A stretch of DNA of 64,000 nucleotides from a virus: positions 32,761 through 96,760 of IMG/VR virus record IMGVR_UViG_3300010935_000101; one strand, 5' to 3'. The notes beneath the pieces were generated by a model. It did no database searches. It was not told the origin of the DNA and saw only the letters and a program-made list of their open reading frames with translations. Made by a program: the position numbers and the translations under genes. This document shows, one piece after another, positions 8,359 through 16,697 of the stretch (positions are counted from its first letter, which is position 1; each line of letters starts with the position of its first letter).

Positions 8359-8849
8359 CTTTTGACAGATGGATATCAACACACACAAAGAAAAAAAATA
8401 AGATATTATTAAAACTAGTAGGTAAAACTGATGTAGAGATAGTTGAGTATTTTAAGTGGGATAACATGGTTCTAACAGAACCTAAATACTGTGAATTATA
8501 CGCAACTAAAAGTAAGTGCCACATAGTAGACAGCTTAAACTGTCTACTATGTGGATGTCCTTTCTTCAAAGTAACACCAGAAGAAGATCTCAGTACAACA
8601 GGCATGCTAGTCATGAGTAGTTGCTCAATAAACTCCAAATATGTGGACATCTTCAATTTCACTAATGATGATGGACGTGTATGTAGTCAATGTGATTGTA
8701 CTAATTGCTCAATTAACCATACCGATAGCTTTGCTCTCAACTCATTAAGAGCAGATAACCCTGATTTCTGTAATGATACGTCCAGCTTTTTGGAACATTT
8801 AAGGGCATATCAATTTTCAGAAATATTAGGAAAGTACAAATTATTTTGA
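8355..8849 (+). CDS. Cysteine-rich small-domain (PF04071-like) protein coupled to the B12 RNR
   Basis: The 164-residue protein starts at TTG overlapping the RNR stop (TTGA). Its middle follows the 'cysteine-rich small domain' pattern: KCH, then NCLLCGCPFF, then a Gly preceding VCSQCDCTNC and an IxH. That family is a probable metal-binding unit known next to or fused with cobalamin-related enzymes. Coupling to a B12-dependent reductase suggests a role in cofactor supply or enzyme maturation (inference). A perfect 15-bp inverted repeat lies within the gene at 8519-8554. Confidence 0.7.
   Translation: MTFDRWISTHTKKKNKILLKLVGKTDVEIVEYFKWDNMVLTEPKYCELYATKSKCHIVDSLNCLLCGCPFFKVTPEEDLSTTGMLVMSSCSINSKYVDIFNFTNDDGRVCSQCDCTNCSINHTDSFALNSLRADNPDFCNDTSSFLEHLRAYQFSEILGKYKLF
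8519..8554. repeat. Perfect 15-bp inverted repeat inside a coding sequence
   Basis: CCACATAGTAGACAG (8519-8533) and CTGTCTACTATGTGG (8540-8554) are exact reverse complements around a 6-base spacer. No T tract follows, so it is not a standard terminator. It codes for part of the metal-binding segment. Confidence 0.95.
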
Positions 8850-8914
8850 ATAATTACACAATGACATTCGCAGGCTTCGTGCCTACTGATGAACTTGAAC
8901 AACAAGGAACTTTA

Positions 8915-9568
8915 ATGAGCACAAAAAAACTATATGATATAGTCTATATAGATCCACCTTGGCAATTTAATGCCAGGAACAACACTGGAACATCATTTGG
9001 TGGAGGTGCAATGGCACATTACCCAACAATGCCAATGAAGGAAATTTCTAACTTGGATTTTACCAAAATTATGAAACCTAATGGACTTATGTACTGTTGG
9101 GTAACGTTAGCTAAATTAGACCAGTGCATAACAGCAATGGCTAAGAAGAACTTAGTCTATGTAACTACCGGATTTGTTTGGATTAAAACTAACAAGAAGG
9201 GTACTTTAGCACCCACATCAAACAAGTTGTCAGTTTTTGACAAGAATGAATATAGAAATGTATTTTACGGAGTAGGCAACTATACAGCTTCCAATGCCGA
9301 GATTTGTTTAATATTCCGTAAAGGTAGAATGGTTAAGCACAAAACCAAGGTTTCCCAAGTAATAATTTCACCACTTGATGTGCATAGTAAAAAACCACAA
9401 GAAGCTAGAGATTTACTAAACATTATGTATCCTTCACCAGAATTTGACAAGATAGAGATATTCGCTAGGACAGAAGCAACTGGATTTGACATTGTGGGTA
9501 ACCAGTCTAACAACATAGATATAAGAGACTTTTTAGCATCTTATACTGAGGAGAACTTTAATGACTAA
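8915..9568 (+). CDS. MT-A70-family DNA adenine N6-methyltransferase
   Basis: The catalytic DPPW motif appears near residue 13 after a hydrophobic strand (YDIVYIDPPW). A SAM-binding segment with GNYTASNAE and a cation-rich strand follow, as in phage MT-A70 enzymes that methylate adenine, often to protect phage DNA from restriction. I prefer ATG 8915 with an AAGGA site (217 residues). An in-frame TTG at 8846 overlapping the previous stop would add 23 residues. It overlaps the next gene by eight bases. Confidence 0.88.
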   Translation: MSTKKLYDIVYIDPPWQFNARNNTGTSFGGGAMAHYPTMPMKEISNLDFTKIMKPNGLMYCWVTLAKLDQCITAMAKKNLVYVTTGFVWIKTNKKGTLAPTSNKLSVFDKNEYRNVFYGVGNYTASNAEICLIFRKGRMVKHKTKVSQVIISPLDVHSKKPQEARDLLNIMYPSPEFDKIEIFARTEATGFDIVGNQSNNIDIRDFLASYTEENFND

Positions 9569-9908
9569 GCAATTAACCATTAACCAATTTAGAGAATGGT
9601 ATGATGAACTTCCAATATTAGCTTATGGGGAACTTAGCAATGAAGATGTACTTTCAGCATTCAAGCAAATATTAATTTGGAAGTCTGAGGGCAGATTTAT
9701 CTCAGGACCAGGAGCCAACCCAGAACATGACATACCTAAGTCAGCACATAACTTTACTGTTACTGAGTATTGGTTATATCTAGGATTGCTTACTGACTGT
9801 ATTGAATACGGTTCATCTCCTCGTGGAGCTTGGTTAACTGATTTTGGTAAACAACTACTTGAGTTTTTGAACTCAGGCAAACATTTAGAATATTTGGAGG
9901 AAAATTAA
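9561..9908 (+). CDS. Hypothetical protein
   Basis: The 115-residue product has no recognisable motif. It is rich in aromatic residues and has two predicted helices around YWLYLGLLTD. It starts within the methylase gene and its stop overlaps the kinase start (TAATG), placing it in the nucleotide-metabolism operon. A role as a partner of the methylase or kinase cannot be judged from sequence. Confidence 0.7.
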   Translation: MTKQLTINQFREWYDELPILAYGELSNEDVLSAFKQILIWKSEGRFISGPGANPEHDIPKSAHNFTVTEYWLYLGLLTDCIEYGSSPRGAWLTDFGKQLLEFLNSGKHLEYLEEN

Positions 9909-10519
9909 TGAAACCCTTAGTTATTCAACTATTAGGCCAGGCTCGATCTGGCAAGGATTGGACAGCAATTCAACTTAAGCACTACTTTGAATCTCAAGGT
10001 AAGTCTGTTGAAATTATGTCCTACGCAGCCCCAATGAAACGTATCACAGCGGCTTTATTTGGAATTTCCTTGGACAAATTGGATGATTTTAAAAATCGTT
10101 CTAATGATGTGATTATAGAAGCTCACGACTATACTGATAGAGCAAGAATGGGTGTAACAAAAGTAGTGAATACCAATTTCAGAACTTTTCTTCAACGCCT
10201 AGGCAATGAAGCAATGAAGCCTGAATTTGGAGATGCTGTTTGGGCCTCTTTAGCAAAAGCACAAATGGCTAAGTCTCCAGCAGATGTATTTATTATGCCT
10301 GACTGTAGATTTAATGTGGAACTAAGCACTTTTCCAGAAGCAGTTACTGTACGTGTAGTTAACGAATCGTTACCAGCACCAATGCAGCATGCTTCGGAAC
10401 TTGAGTTGATGGACACCAAGACTGATTTTATACTAGACAATACGAACCAATGCGCAACTAAAACTTGTGTTGCAAGTTTGGGATATTCAATTTTATTAAA
10501 GGAACAAGCATGCAAGTAG
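9908..10519 (+). CDS. Deoxynucleoside monophosphate kinase
   Basis: The 203-residue protein begins with a P-loop (GQARSGKDWTA). It continues with the T4 gp1-like series: a PMKR segment, RTFLQRLGNEA with a DAVW motif, and a late DCRFxxE segment. Such enzymes phosphorylate dNMPs for phage DNA synthesis. It lies between the methylase and ThyX, consistent with dNTP production. The ThyX start lies within its last codons. Confidence 0.82.
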   Translation: MKPLVIQLLGQARSGKDWTAIQLKHYFESQGKSVEIMSYAAPMKRITAALFGISLDKLDDFKNRSNDVIIEAHDYTDRARMGVTKVVNTNFRTFLQRLGNEAMKPEFGDAVWASLAKAQMAKSPADVFIMPDCRFNVELSTFPEAVTVRVVNESLPAPMQHASELELMDTKTDFILDNTNQCATKTCVASLGYSILLKEQACK

Positions 10520-11103
10520 ACTTATTGTACAACACACCATTGGATTTAATTAACTCTGGTATACGTATGTGCTGGAACTCCGAGTGCAAATCTGATGATA
10601 ATGGACCAATAGATCAGGCTTTGAATGTGCGGATAGCAAATAAGCTTAAACATTCCTCAGTACTGAGGCATTCTATGTATACATTTCGTATTACAGCCTC
10701 AACAAAGACTCTATTAGCATTTACCAGACACCATGCTGGAGTGGAATTTTCTGTGCAATCAACTAGGTACACAACAAAGAAACGTGCTGACCAACTTGAA
10801 TTTACAGAAACACAAAACCCAACTATTAATGGGTATTTGACTACTATTATGGAAATAATACAATTAGCTGTAGCTTCTGGGGCATCTAATGATGATATTG
10901 CTATGTTACTACCACAGGCATATAACTATACTTGGCAAGTTACTATGAATGCCCAATCCATTCAGCATTTTTTGAAACTTAGACTTTCTTCACATGCACA
11001 CTATGACATACGGGCAGTAGCAAATGCTATTTACGAAGTTTTACCAGAATCCCATAAATATCTGTTTTCAGACTGCATTTCGCAGAATGTTCAACCAAAT
11101 TAA
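10510..11103 (+). CDS. thyX: Flavin-dependent thymidylate synthase ThyX
   Basis: The 197-residue protein has the ThyX signature in modified form: RHHAGVEFSVQSTRY, where the usual motif is RHRxxSxNExSxRY, plus the C-terminal LPQAYNYTWQ, NAQSIQHFLKLR and AHYDIR elements. It makes dTMP from dUMP with FAD, NADPH and methylenetetrahydrofolate. ATG 10510 has an AAGGA site and is preferred to an upstream in-frame ATG inside the kinase gene. His replaces the second Arg of the motif, which merits attention. Confidence 0.85.
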   Translation: MQVDLLYNTPLDLINSGIRMCWNSECKSDDNGPIDQALNVRIANKLKHSSVLRHSMYTFRITASTKTLLAFTRHHAGVEFSVQSTRYTTKKRADQLEFTETQNPTINGYLTTIMEIIQLAVASGASNDDIAMLLPQAYNYTWQVTMNAQSIQHFLKLRLSSHAHYDIRAVANAIYEVLPESHKYLFSDCISQNVQPN

Positions 11104-11117
11104 CTAAAGGAGTTTCT

Positions 11118-11567
11118 ATGAAACAACAAATTTACAAGTCAGTATTTACTACTGGACCAGAAGCAACAAAAAGACAGCAAATGTTATTTGCTGCAGACAC
11201 ACAGTTCGCTGTAGACGAGGGATATGGATTTATCACAGATTCTGAAGGATGTACTTTTAAGATAATTAATGCTAAGAATTTAGTAGAAGTTGAACTCACT
11301 GAAGAAGAATTACTTCAGGAACCAACTGAAACTGCATTAGATCCACAAGAGCTTATTGACGCAGCCAATGAGCTTATAAACCTGTGTAGATCTAGTGAAC
11401 TGGAACCTGAGGATTGTGATGCCCCAGAATTCCTTGATAATCAAGCAGCAATAGCAGAGATAATCAACAACACACTGAACCAAGTTGAGCCTTTAAGAGC
11501 TGATCAAATAAACTCTTTACTGAAACTAGCAGCTCTTGCTGGTGAATTGAAGGAATTAGGATTATGA
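11118..11567 (+). CDS. Acidic helical hypothetical protein
   Basis: The 149-residue protein has a short beta-rich N-terminus (about 60 residues) and an acidic Leu/Glu-rich helical C-terminus. AAAGGAG precedes ATG 11118. Its stop overlaps the MazG-like start (ATGA). No family is recognised. Confidence 0.7.
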   Translation: MKQQIYKSVFTTGPEATKRQQMLFAADTQFAVDEGYGFITDSEGCTFKIINAKNLVEVELTEEELLQEPTETALDPQELIDAANELINLCRSSELEPEDCDAPEFLDNQAAIAEIINNTLNQVEPLRADQINSLLKLAALAGELKELGL

Positions 11568-11953
11568 AACCATTAGTGGAAATTATGAAACTGAACCAGA
11601 ATCGTTATGGAACTACATTCAATTACCCAAGAGCAGTTGAAAAACTGTCTGAAGAGATAGATGAATTTGCCTATGGATTTGAAAGAGCAGACACTCATGA
11701 AATGGTAGACGCACTTGCTGATTTAATCGTAATAGCAACTGGAGAACTAGTCAAGCTTGGGTTTAACCCAGAACTATGTTTGAAGCAAACTGTTAAGGAA
11801 ATCTCTAGTAGAGAGCAATTACCTGCACAAGCTTTAGCCTGGGCAGCTAATGACAAAGTAGTTGGCGAGAAATGGTTGAAGAACCCTGATCAGAACCCAG
11901 CAACTTTATATCAAGCAGATTACTCAACTTGTAAACTAAAGGTTATTCAGTAA
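11564..11953 (+). CDS. MazG-like nucleotide pyrophosphohydrolase
   Basis: The 129-residue protein has the all-alpha NTP-PPase metal site: SEEIDEF followed after about 16 residues by HEMVDALAD. These proteins hydrolyse (d)NTPs, non-canonical nucleotides or, in some phages, may affect ppGpp. It closes the nucleotide operon and is followed by a strong terminator. Confidence 0.78.
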   Translation: MKPLVEIMKLNQNRYGTTFNYPRAVEKLSEEIDEFAYGFERADTHEMVDALADLIVIATGELVKLGFNPELCLKQTVKEISSREQLPAQALAWAANDKVVGEKWLKNPDQNPATLYQADYSTCKLKVIQ

Positions 11954-11959
11954 TTAACA

Positions 11960-11980
11960 GAGCACTCTTCGGAGTGTTCT
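11960..11980 (+). terminator. Terminator hairpin with TTCG loop
   Basis: An 8-bp stem, 11960-11967 with 11972-11979 including one G-U pair, and a TTCG tetraloop lie directly after the MazG-like stop. The T tract is weak. Confidence 0.7.
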
Positions 11981-12012
11981 AACTAATTACCAAATTTTAC
12001 GAAGGACTTATT

Positions 12013-12354
12013 ATGAACCCATTTATTGACCAATTTGAGGCTATGAATTCACATTCGGAAATCTCACAGGAAGAAGAAATAGAACTAGTTGAACATTTAT
12101 TCGCTAGCTTTAAATACAATAGTAGTGATAACTATTGCAGAACTCACATTTCTACAGACGATGCTGCTGGAATAGCATTCGCTAACCCAACAGTTTGCAG
12201 CGATTATTTTGAATTGGAGGGAATTGAACCTGACCTAATCGCGGATTGTGTTTTACCAAAAGATTTAGCTCATTATTTAGCGTTTGAACAACCAGACAAA
12301 GCAACTGAACTATTCAACGAATTACTTTATTACCACAAAGTGGGACGTATATAA
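12013..12354 (+). CDS. Hypothetical protein
   Basis: A 113-residue acidic protein is preceded by a GAAGGA site. No motif is recognised. It heads a short operon of three membrane peptides: its stop overlaps the next start (TAATG). Confidence 0.7.
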   Translation: MNPFIDQFEAMNSHSEISQEEEIELVEHLFASFKYNSSDNYCRTHISTDDAAGIAFANPTVCSDYFELEGIEPDLIADCVLPKDLAHYLAFEQPDKATELFNELLYYHKVGRI

Positions 12355-12581
12355 TGTTAATGTTAGCCGCAGTAATTGCAACTGTATTCAACATAGTCAT
12401 CTTAATAATCAAATTCAAGCGCAGGCGTTACGAAGATGCAACATTGGACTCATTACTCCTTGTTGGTGTTTTCTACGTCCTGAGGGGCTCTGAACAAATG
12501 TTATTGATTGGCATATTCAGCTCACTTTGCATTTCAATTTATCTGTGGTTTTCACCACCGAACTTTAGGAGTTTATTATGA
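12354..12581 (+). CDS. Small membrane protein
   Basis: Two hydrophobic stretches (residues 1-18 and about 49-66) flank a basic segment KFKRRRYED in this 75-residue protein. It probably spans the inner membrane twice with a cytoplasmic basic loop. Together with the next two genes it forms a cluster of tiny membrane proteins; their role (lysis, host membrane change, exclusion) is unknown. Confidence 0.7.
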   Translation: MLMLAAVIATVFNIVILIIKFKRRRYEDATLDSLLLVGVFYVLRGSEQMLLIGIFSSLCISIYLWFSPPNFRSLL

Positions 12582-12733
12582 AAGACATATCAATTATAGC
12601 TTGCTGTTTAGTATTGATAGCAGCAGGCTTTTATGCATTTCAGTTTTTAATTCTAGGAATTGTAGGGTTAACCATCTATTGGAGCCTGCCCGTTATCCGA
12701 TTTATTTTAATAAGGAGGCCCAAATGGAAATAG
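12578..12733 (+). CDS. Very small membrane protein (51 aa)
   Basis: ATG 12578 follows TTTAGGAG and overlaps the preceding stop (ATGA). The peptide is hydrophobic over residues 4-36 and ends in a strongly basic tail (IRRPKWK). It probably spans the membrane once or twice. Confidence 0.65.
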   Translation: MKDISIIACCLVLIAAGFYAFQFLILGIVGLTIYWSLPVIRFILIRRPKWK

Positions 12734-12813
12734 TAGCACTGGTGGCATTAGTGATTTTTCTCTATTGGAGAGAGGAACAAACTGATCCATCTACAGATGA
12801 ACTAGCCGAATAG
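12724..12813 (+). CDS. Single-pass micropeptide (29 aa)
   Basis: A strong AAGGAGG site precedes ATG 12724 within the end of the previous gene. Residues 2-15 form a short hydrophobic helix followed by an acidic tail. The bidirectional terminator overlaps its last codons. Confidence 0.6.
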   Translation: MEIVALVALVIFLYWREEQTDPSTDELAE

Positions 12814-12820
12814 CTAGTTC
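12799..12820. terminator. Bidirectional terminator between converging blocks
   Basis: GAACTAGC (12799-12806) pairs with GCTAGTTC (12813-12820) around a 6-base loop, between the plus-strand middle block and the end of the minus-strand late block. T-rich sequence follows on the plus strand. Confidence 0.75.
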
Positions 12821-12825
12821 ACTCT

Positions 12826-15800
12826 TTAATTGAACCTTACAATACTTGATATATCTGGTATTAAATCAAGGATATTTGGCTGTAGGATCTCTCCTGGGGC
12901 ATTATCCATCATCCAACGATAACTCACACCATCCACCCCAGTACGTAAATATGTATCGAATGGATCTTGAAAGTCAATACCTGTTAACTGTTGAGTTCCT
13001 TGCATTAATAGGGACTTAGTCGGATTTCTTTTTACCATTGAGGTTAATGCTTTAGCTTGGCTCAAGTAGTACTTCATAAAGAACAACCCACCAACTCTCT
13101 CAGCGTATTTCCACCATCTGTTCATGGTATATCCATAGTTCACCAACAACTGATCCAAATAATTTAGTATTTCTTTTTCAGTTTTGGATGTAATCTTACC
13201 ATCTTTCTTAATTGCTTTCTCTTCTAACTCTTCTTTAATTATCTGTCTAGTAATTGCATCTCCATAATGCACTGTTTTCAATAGAGTGCCATACAGCGCA
13301 CTTGTTTTATTAATATACGCTACATTTCGGATATTATCTATCGCACCTTTCCAATTCTTTTTCTCTATATATGTATTTACCATTGTTAATAGTTGCCCTT
13401 CACCTTGACCCTCTATGTTGATATCCTCAACCAGTGCGGTATATTGACCATCCTTCACCAACTCATCCCATACATTACCCTCTAATTGTCTCTTTAACTG
13501 TTTTATTCTATTCTCAACTTCTTCACCAGCCATTCTTTTAACTTCTAGCACAGCAAGTTGTTGTGACTTTTTGTTGTAGTCATCCAAATCATCCCATCTC
13601 TGTTTGAACTTCTTTGTATACTTTATTGGGTCTATCCCATGTGTCATTGCAACTATTGCATTTGATGTCTGGTTACCAGCAAGGACATCGAAATTTAACA
13701 CAACCATAGCATTCTTTACATACCTCAGGACCTCACTCAAATATGACTCCAACGCCATTAATCTAGCTCTTGCTACTGGGTATTTTCTTATGTCCAACCC
13801 AAACTTTACAAAATTTCCAATTGTTACATCTTTTTCACCAGTCATTAATTCCACGTAATCTTTGTGAATCATTATGCCTTTAGCGCCAATCCTCTTGAAT
13901 ATGTAGTCCTTTGTATGGTCTGGCAAGTATTCCCATTTATCATGTCTCTTCTCACGTTTAACCCCATTCTTTTTATCTTCATCCGTGTACTCTTCAACTA
14001 GCACATAATCTTCTGGTCTTTCTGATATTCCCTTTGCACTATGTTCTATTATTGTGTCTACTACTCTTTTATTTTCTGTTGCTGTCAAGGTTGTTTTGAT
14101 ACTTCTACTGAATGTATTACTCATTACATCTGCCAACTCAGTTTTTCTATCTGGCAAGTGCAACTCTTTCTCCAATTTATTCAACTGTATTCTATAGTCA
14201 ACTATTTCATTTTTGTGGTCGTACACTGGTATTAGTGTTTGTCCAACTCCTAGTGAGAATTTTTTTATTGTATCAGCATCATTATTGTTGATAGCATTAA
14301 TTACATTTTTTGTTTTTCTTCTCAACTCACCATCTATTAACCCTACTTTACCTTTTAGCTCATTATTTTTTCTTACCAGTGAACTCACCGGTATACCTTC
14401 AGCCGTATGACTAATTAACCCAATTGCACCCTCATTGAACCCAACTGACTTCACCATTCCTGTCATTAAGAAGTATTTCTTACCCTCTACTATTGCGTAG
14501 GGTTCGATTTCTACCAAGTGCATTTTAATGCTCTGTTGAGCCTTTACCTCTTCTTCTGGTATCAACTCGTACTTTACCAATCCATCTTTTGGTCTTGTGT
14601 ACCCTTTTGACACTGGATTATTAGCACCAATTGTTGCATCAGCAATCATATTATCCATATAACTTCTATACAAATGTATTGTTTTATCTAGCACATCCCT
14701 ATCCAGCTTTGCAACTGCTTCTAGTTGTGTCTTATCACTTTTTTGCAGAACCTTCAAAGACACCAACTGATCAATCATCTTGACTAGTTCCTTATCTGGG
14801 CTCTTGTGTTTCTTAGACTGCACATGCAATCTTGCTGCTATGTTGTGTGCATTGATTTGCTGGTTGTGTACTGTTGTCTTACCTGTCACCAAGTAATCAG
14901 CTAATCCGTCTATCTGCTCCATTAGTATTCTATTTTGCTCTGCTGCTTTTGGTGCATGTTTTTCATTTCTTTCTTCTGCGGTGTATTTAACTTCTGCACT
15001 AGTAACTTGTTTTATCAACTCTTTTACTTTTGCTTTTACTTTGTCACCATCATTGATGTATGCTTTTAACTCGTCCACTCCGAACTGGGCCAAGTCACCT
15101 TCTAGCACCACTCTAGTTACTGCTTTCTTAGTTGACTCATCTACATCTTTGTACAATTCATCAGCAACTTGTTTAACCCCATCCCTAATTTTTCCGGTGT
15201 GCTTTTCTACTACCTGCTTTGCTTGGCGGAACACCATGTACATGTCTGCGGCATCTACTGATGTTGTGTCCTGTGTTACCATTCTCCATAAGTACTGGCT
15301 AATTCCTGTTTCTACTAGGTCATTTAGTATTGGTATTTTCTTTATGTGATTTGCTAACCACTTGGCACTGTGCTTTGCACTTAGTTTTTGACTCCACTCT
15401 TCAGCTTTATCTATAGCAGGTTTTAGTGCTTCATCTAGTGCATTTATTTTCACCTTGGCGTAATCACTCATTCCCTCTGGGGCATTTTCTTTCTTATATT
15501 TAGCCTCTAGTGCTTCTGCATCTAATTTTGCTATGGTTTTTACCATATCAGCAATCATTTGACCACCAGTATCTCCTCTACCTGTTAATGTCCTCCACTG
15601 GTCATTAACTATCTTTATCAGTATGTTTAACACTTTCTTGAAAGGCTCTCGTTTATTTGGGTCCATCTTTAGTTGTCTTATTAGTGGTGTTGTTATTTTT
15701 ACATCTTTTATTGCATTATACACTTGTTCATTTGTAGTTGCATATGCGTAGAACTCTTCTGGATCTGCTGTTTTATCGAATGTGTATTCAAACTTCATCT

Positions 15801-16695
15801 TAGCTATTGCTACTTCTTCGACTGTTGGGTTTTCAATTCCTTCCAAGAACAATTTATATGTAGCCCCACTATCTACTGCGCTATCTCGCAAATCTTCCAT
15901 CAACTTTTTGAGTTTTCTATTTTTACTGAATACATGTGCTGACATCAAGTGGTTTATTTCATGTAGAAATATCTCACTAACTCTGCTCAATCTACTCATT
16001 TTATTCCATCTAATATGCATTTCTTTTGTTCGTAAGTCCATTTGTCCAGCAGTTTGATCTTTTGCACTCTCAAACATTCGCAATTTTACGTTACCAGTTC
16101 CCAGGTTTTGCATAGTTTCTGTGTATGTGTCTATTATTGTATTTTGTAGGTCAGCAAATTCTATGTTTGTTATCGTGTTGCCTTCCTGCACATCTAATCC
16201 GTAGTAGTTATTGAACTCATCTCTCAACACTTCACCCAGACTTAGTTCTTCCTGTCCAAGGAACACGTCACTTTCTGTACTACCAATTCCAATGTCTGCT
16301 TCACTACCACGTATATTAACAGCTGCCATTGACGGCATTAACACTGACTGTTTTAATTCTGTTTCTTGACTTCTTATTTCACCTTTGGTAAATGTGTAGT
16401 TTTTGCCATCCATTAAGTGAATCACATGTGAACCGCCAATGTCTTTAACTAGCACCAATGGCTGATTTAGTTGCCCTGTTCCACCTAAGTTTATCCTAGC
16501 TACATTGTCTGTTTGTTCTACTAACTGTCTATACAACACTTTCTCAGTATCAGTCATTATGTTGTTCTTTAATCCCAACCAATATTCATTTATTGCTTTT
16601 TGCAATCGAACTGAATCCACTTTAAGATTCAATTCTTTTAATTTTTTATCAATTGCTTTGTAACCTGCTATTTGGTCTTGTGCTGAACAACCCAT
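12826..16695 (-). CDS. Giant virion protein with HExxH metallopeptidase motif
   Basis: The 1289-residue product starts two bases after the vRNAP stop, with an AAGGA site. Residues 245-249 are HEINH within a helix (EIFLHEINHLMSAH), the zinc-binding HExxH of metallopeptidases; a distal ligand could be one of several Glu residues within the next 100 residues. The rest is long, charged and helical. The only cysteine is residue 3. By position it should be packaged in the head and ejected with vRNAP; a peptidase could process virion proteins or act on the cell envelope. N4 has a large structural protein gene next to vRNAP, but I cannot show homology. Confidence 0.75.
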   Translation of the reverse strand: MGCSAQDQIAGYKAIDKKLKELNLKVDSVRLQKAINEYWLGLKNNIMTDTEKVLYRQLVEQTDNVARINLGGTGQLNQPLVLVKDIGGSHVIHLMDGKNYTFTKGEIRSQETELKQSVLMPSMAAVNIRGSEADIGIGSTESDVFLGQEELSLGEVLRDEFNNYYGLDVQEGNTITNIEFADLQNTIIDTYTETMQNLGTGNVKLRMFESAKDQTAGQMDLRTKEMHIRWNKMSRLSRVSEIFLHEINHLMSAHVFSKNRKLKKLMEDLRDSAVDSGATYKLFLEGIENPTVEEVAIAKMKFEYTFDKTADPEEFYAYATTNEQVYNAIKDVKITTPLIRQLKMDPNKREPFKKVLNILIKIVNDQWRTLTGRGDTGGQMIADMVKTIAKLDAEALEAKYKKENAPEGMSDYAKVKINALDEALKPAIDKAEEWSQKLSAKHSAKWLANHIKKIPILNDLVETGISQYLWRMVTQDTTSVDAADMYMVFRQAKQVVEKHTGKIRDGVKQVADELYKDVDESTKKAVTRVVLEGDLAQFGVDELKAYINDGDKVKAKVKELIKQVTSAEVKYTAEERNEKHAPKAAEQNRILMEQIDGLADYLVTGKTTVHNQQINAHNIAARLHVQSKKHKSPDKELVKMIDQLVSLKVLQKSDKTQLEAVAKLDRDVLDKTIHLYRSYMDNMIADATIGANNPVSKGYTRPKDGLVKYELIPEEEVKAQQSIKMHLVEIEPYAIVEGKKYFLMTGMVKSVGFNEGAIGLISHTAEGIPVSSLVRKNNELKGKVGLIDGELRRKTKNVINAINNNDADTIKKFSLGVGQTLIPVYDHKNEIVDYRIQLNKLEKELHLPDRKTELADVMSNTFSRSIKTTLTATENKRVVDTIIEHSAKGISERPEDYVLVEEYTDEDKKNGVKREKRHDKWEYLPDHTKDYIFKRIGAKGIMIHKDYVELMTGEKDVTIGNFVKFGLDIRKYPVARARLMALESYLSEVLRYVKNAMVVLNFDVLAGNQTSNAIVAMTHGIDPIKYTKKFKQRWDDLDDYNKKSQQLAVLEVKRMAGEEVENRIKQLKRQLEGNVWDELVKDGQYTALVEDINIEGQGEGQLLTMVNTYIEKKNWKGAIDNIRNVAYINKTSALYGTLLKTVHYGDAITRQIIKEELEEKAIKKDGKITSKTEKEILNYLDQLLVNYGYTMNRWWKYAERVGGLFFMKYYLSQAKALTSMVKRNPTKSLLMQGTQQLTGIDFQDPFDTYLRTGVDGVSYRWMMDNAPGEILQPNILDLIPDISSIVRFN

Positions 16696-16697
16696 AT

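Noticed and set aside
8846-8914. TTG 8846 as start of the MT-A70 gene
   Set aside because: It overlaps the previous stop neatly, but the ATG at 8915 has the AAGGA site typical of this genome and lies just before the conserved domain; the upstream start remains possible.
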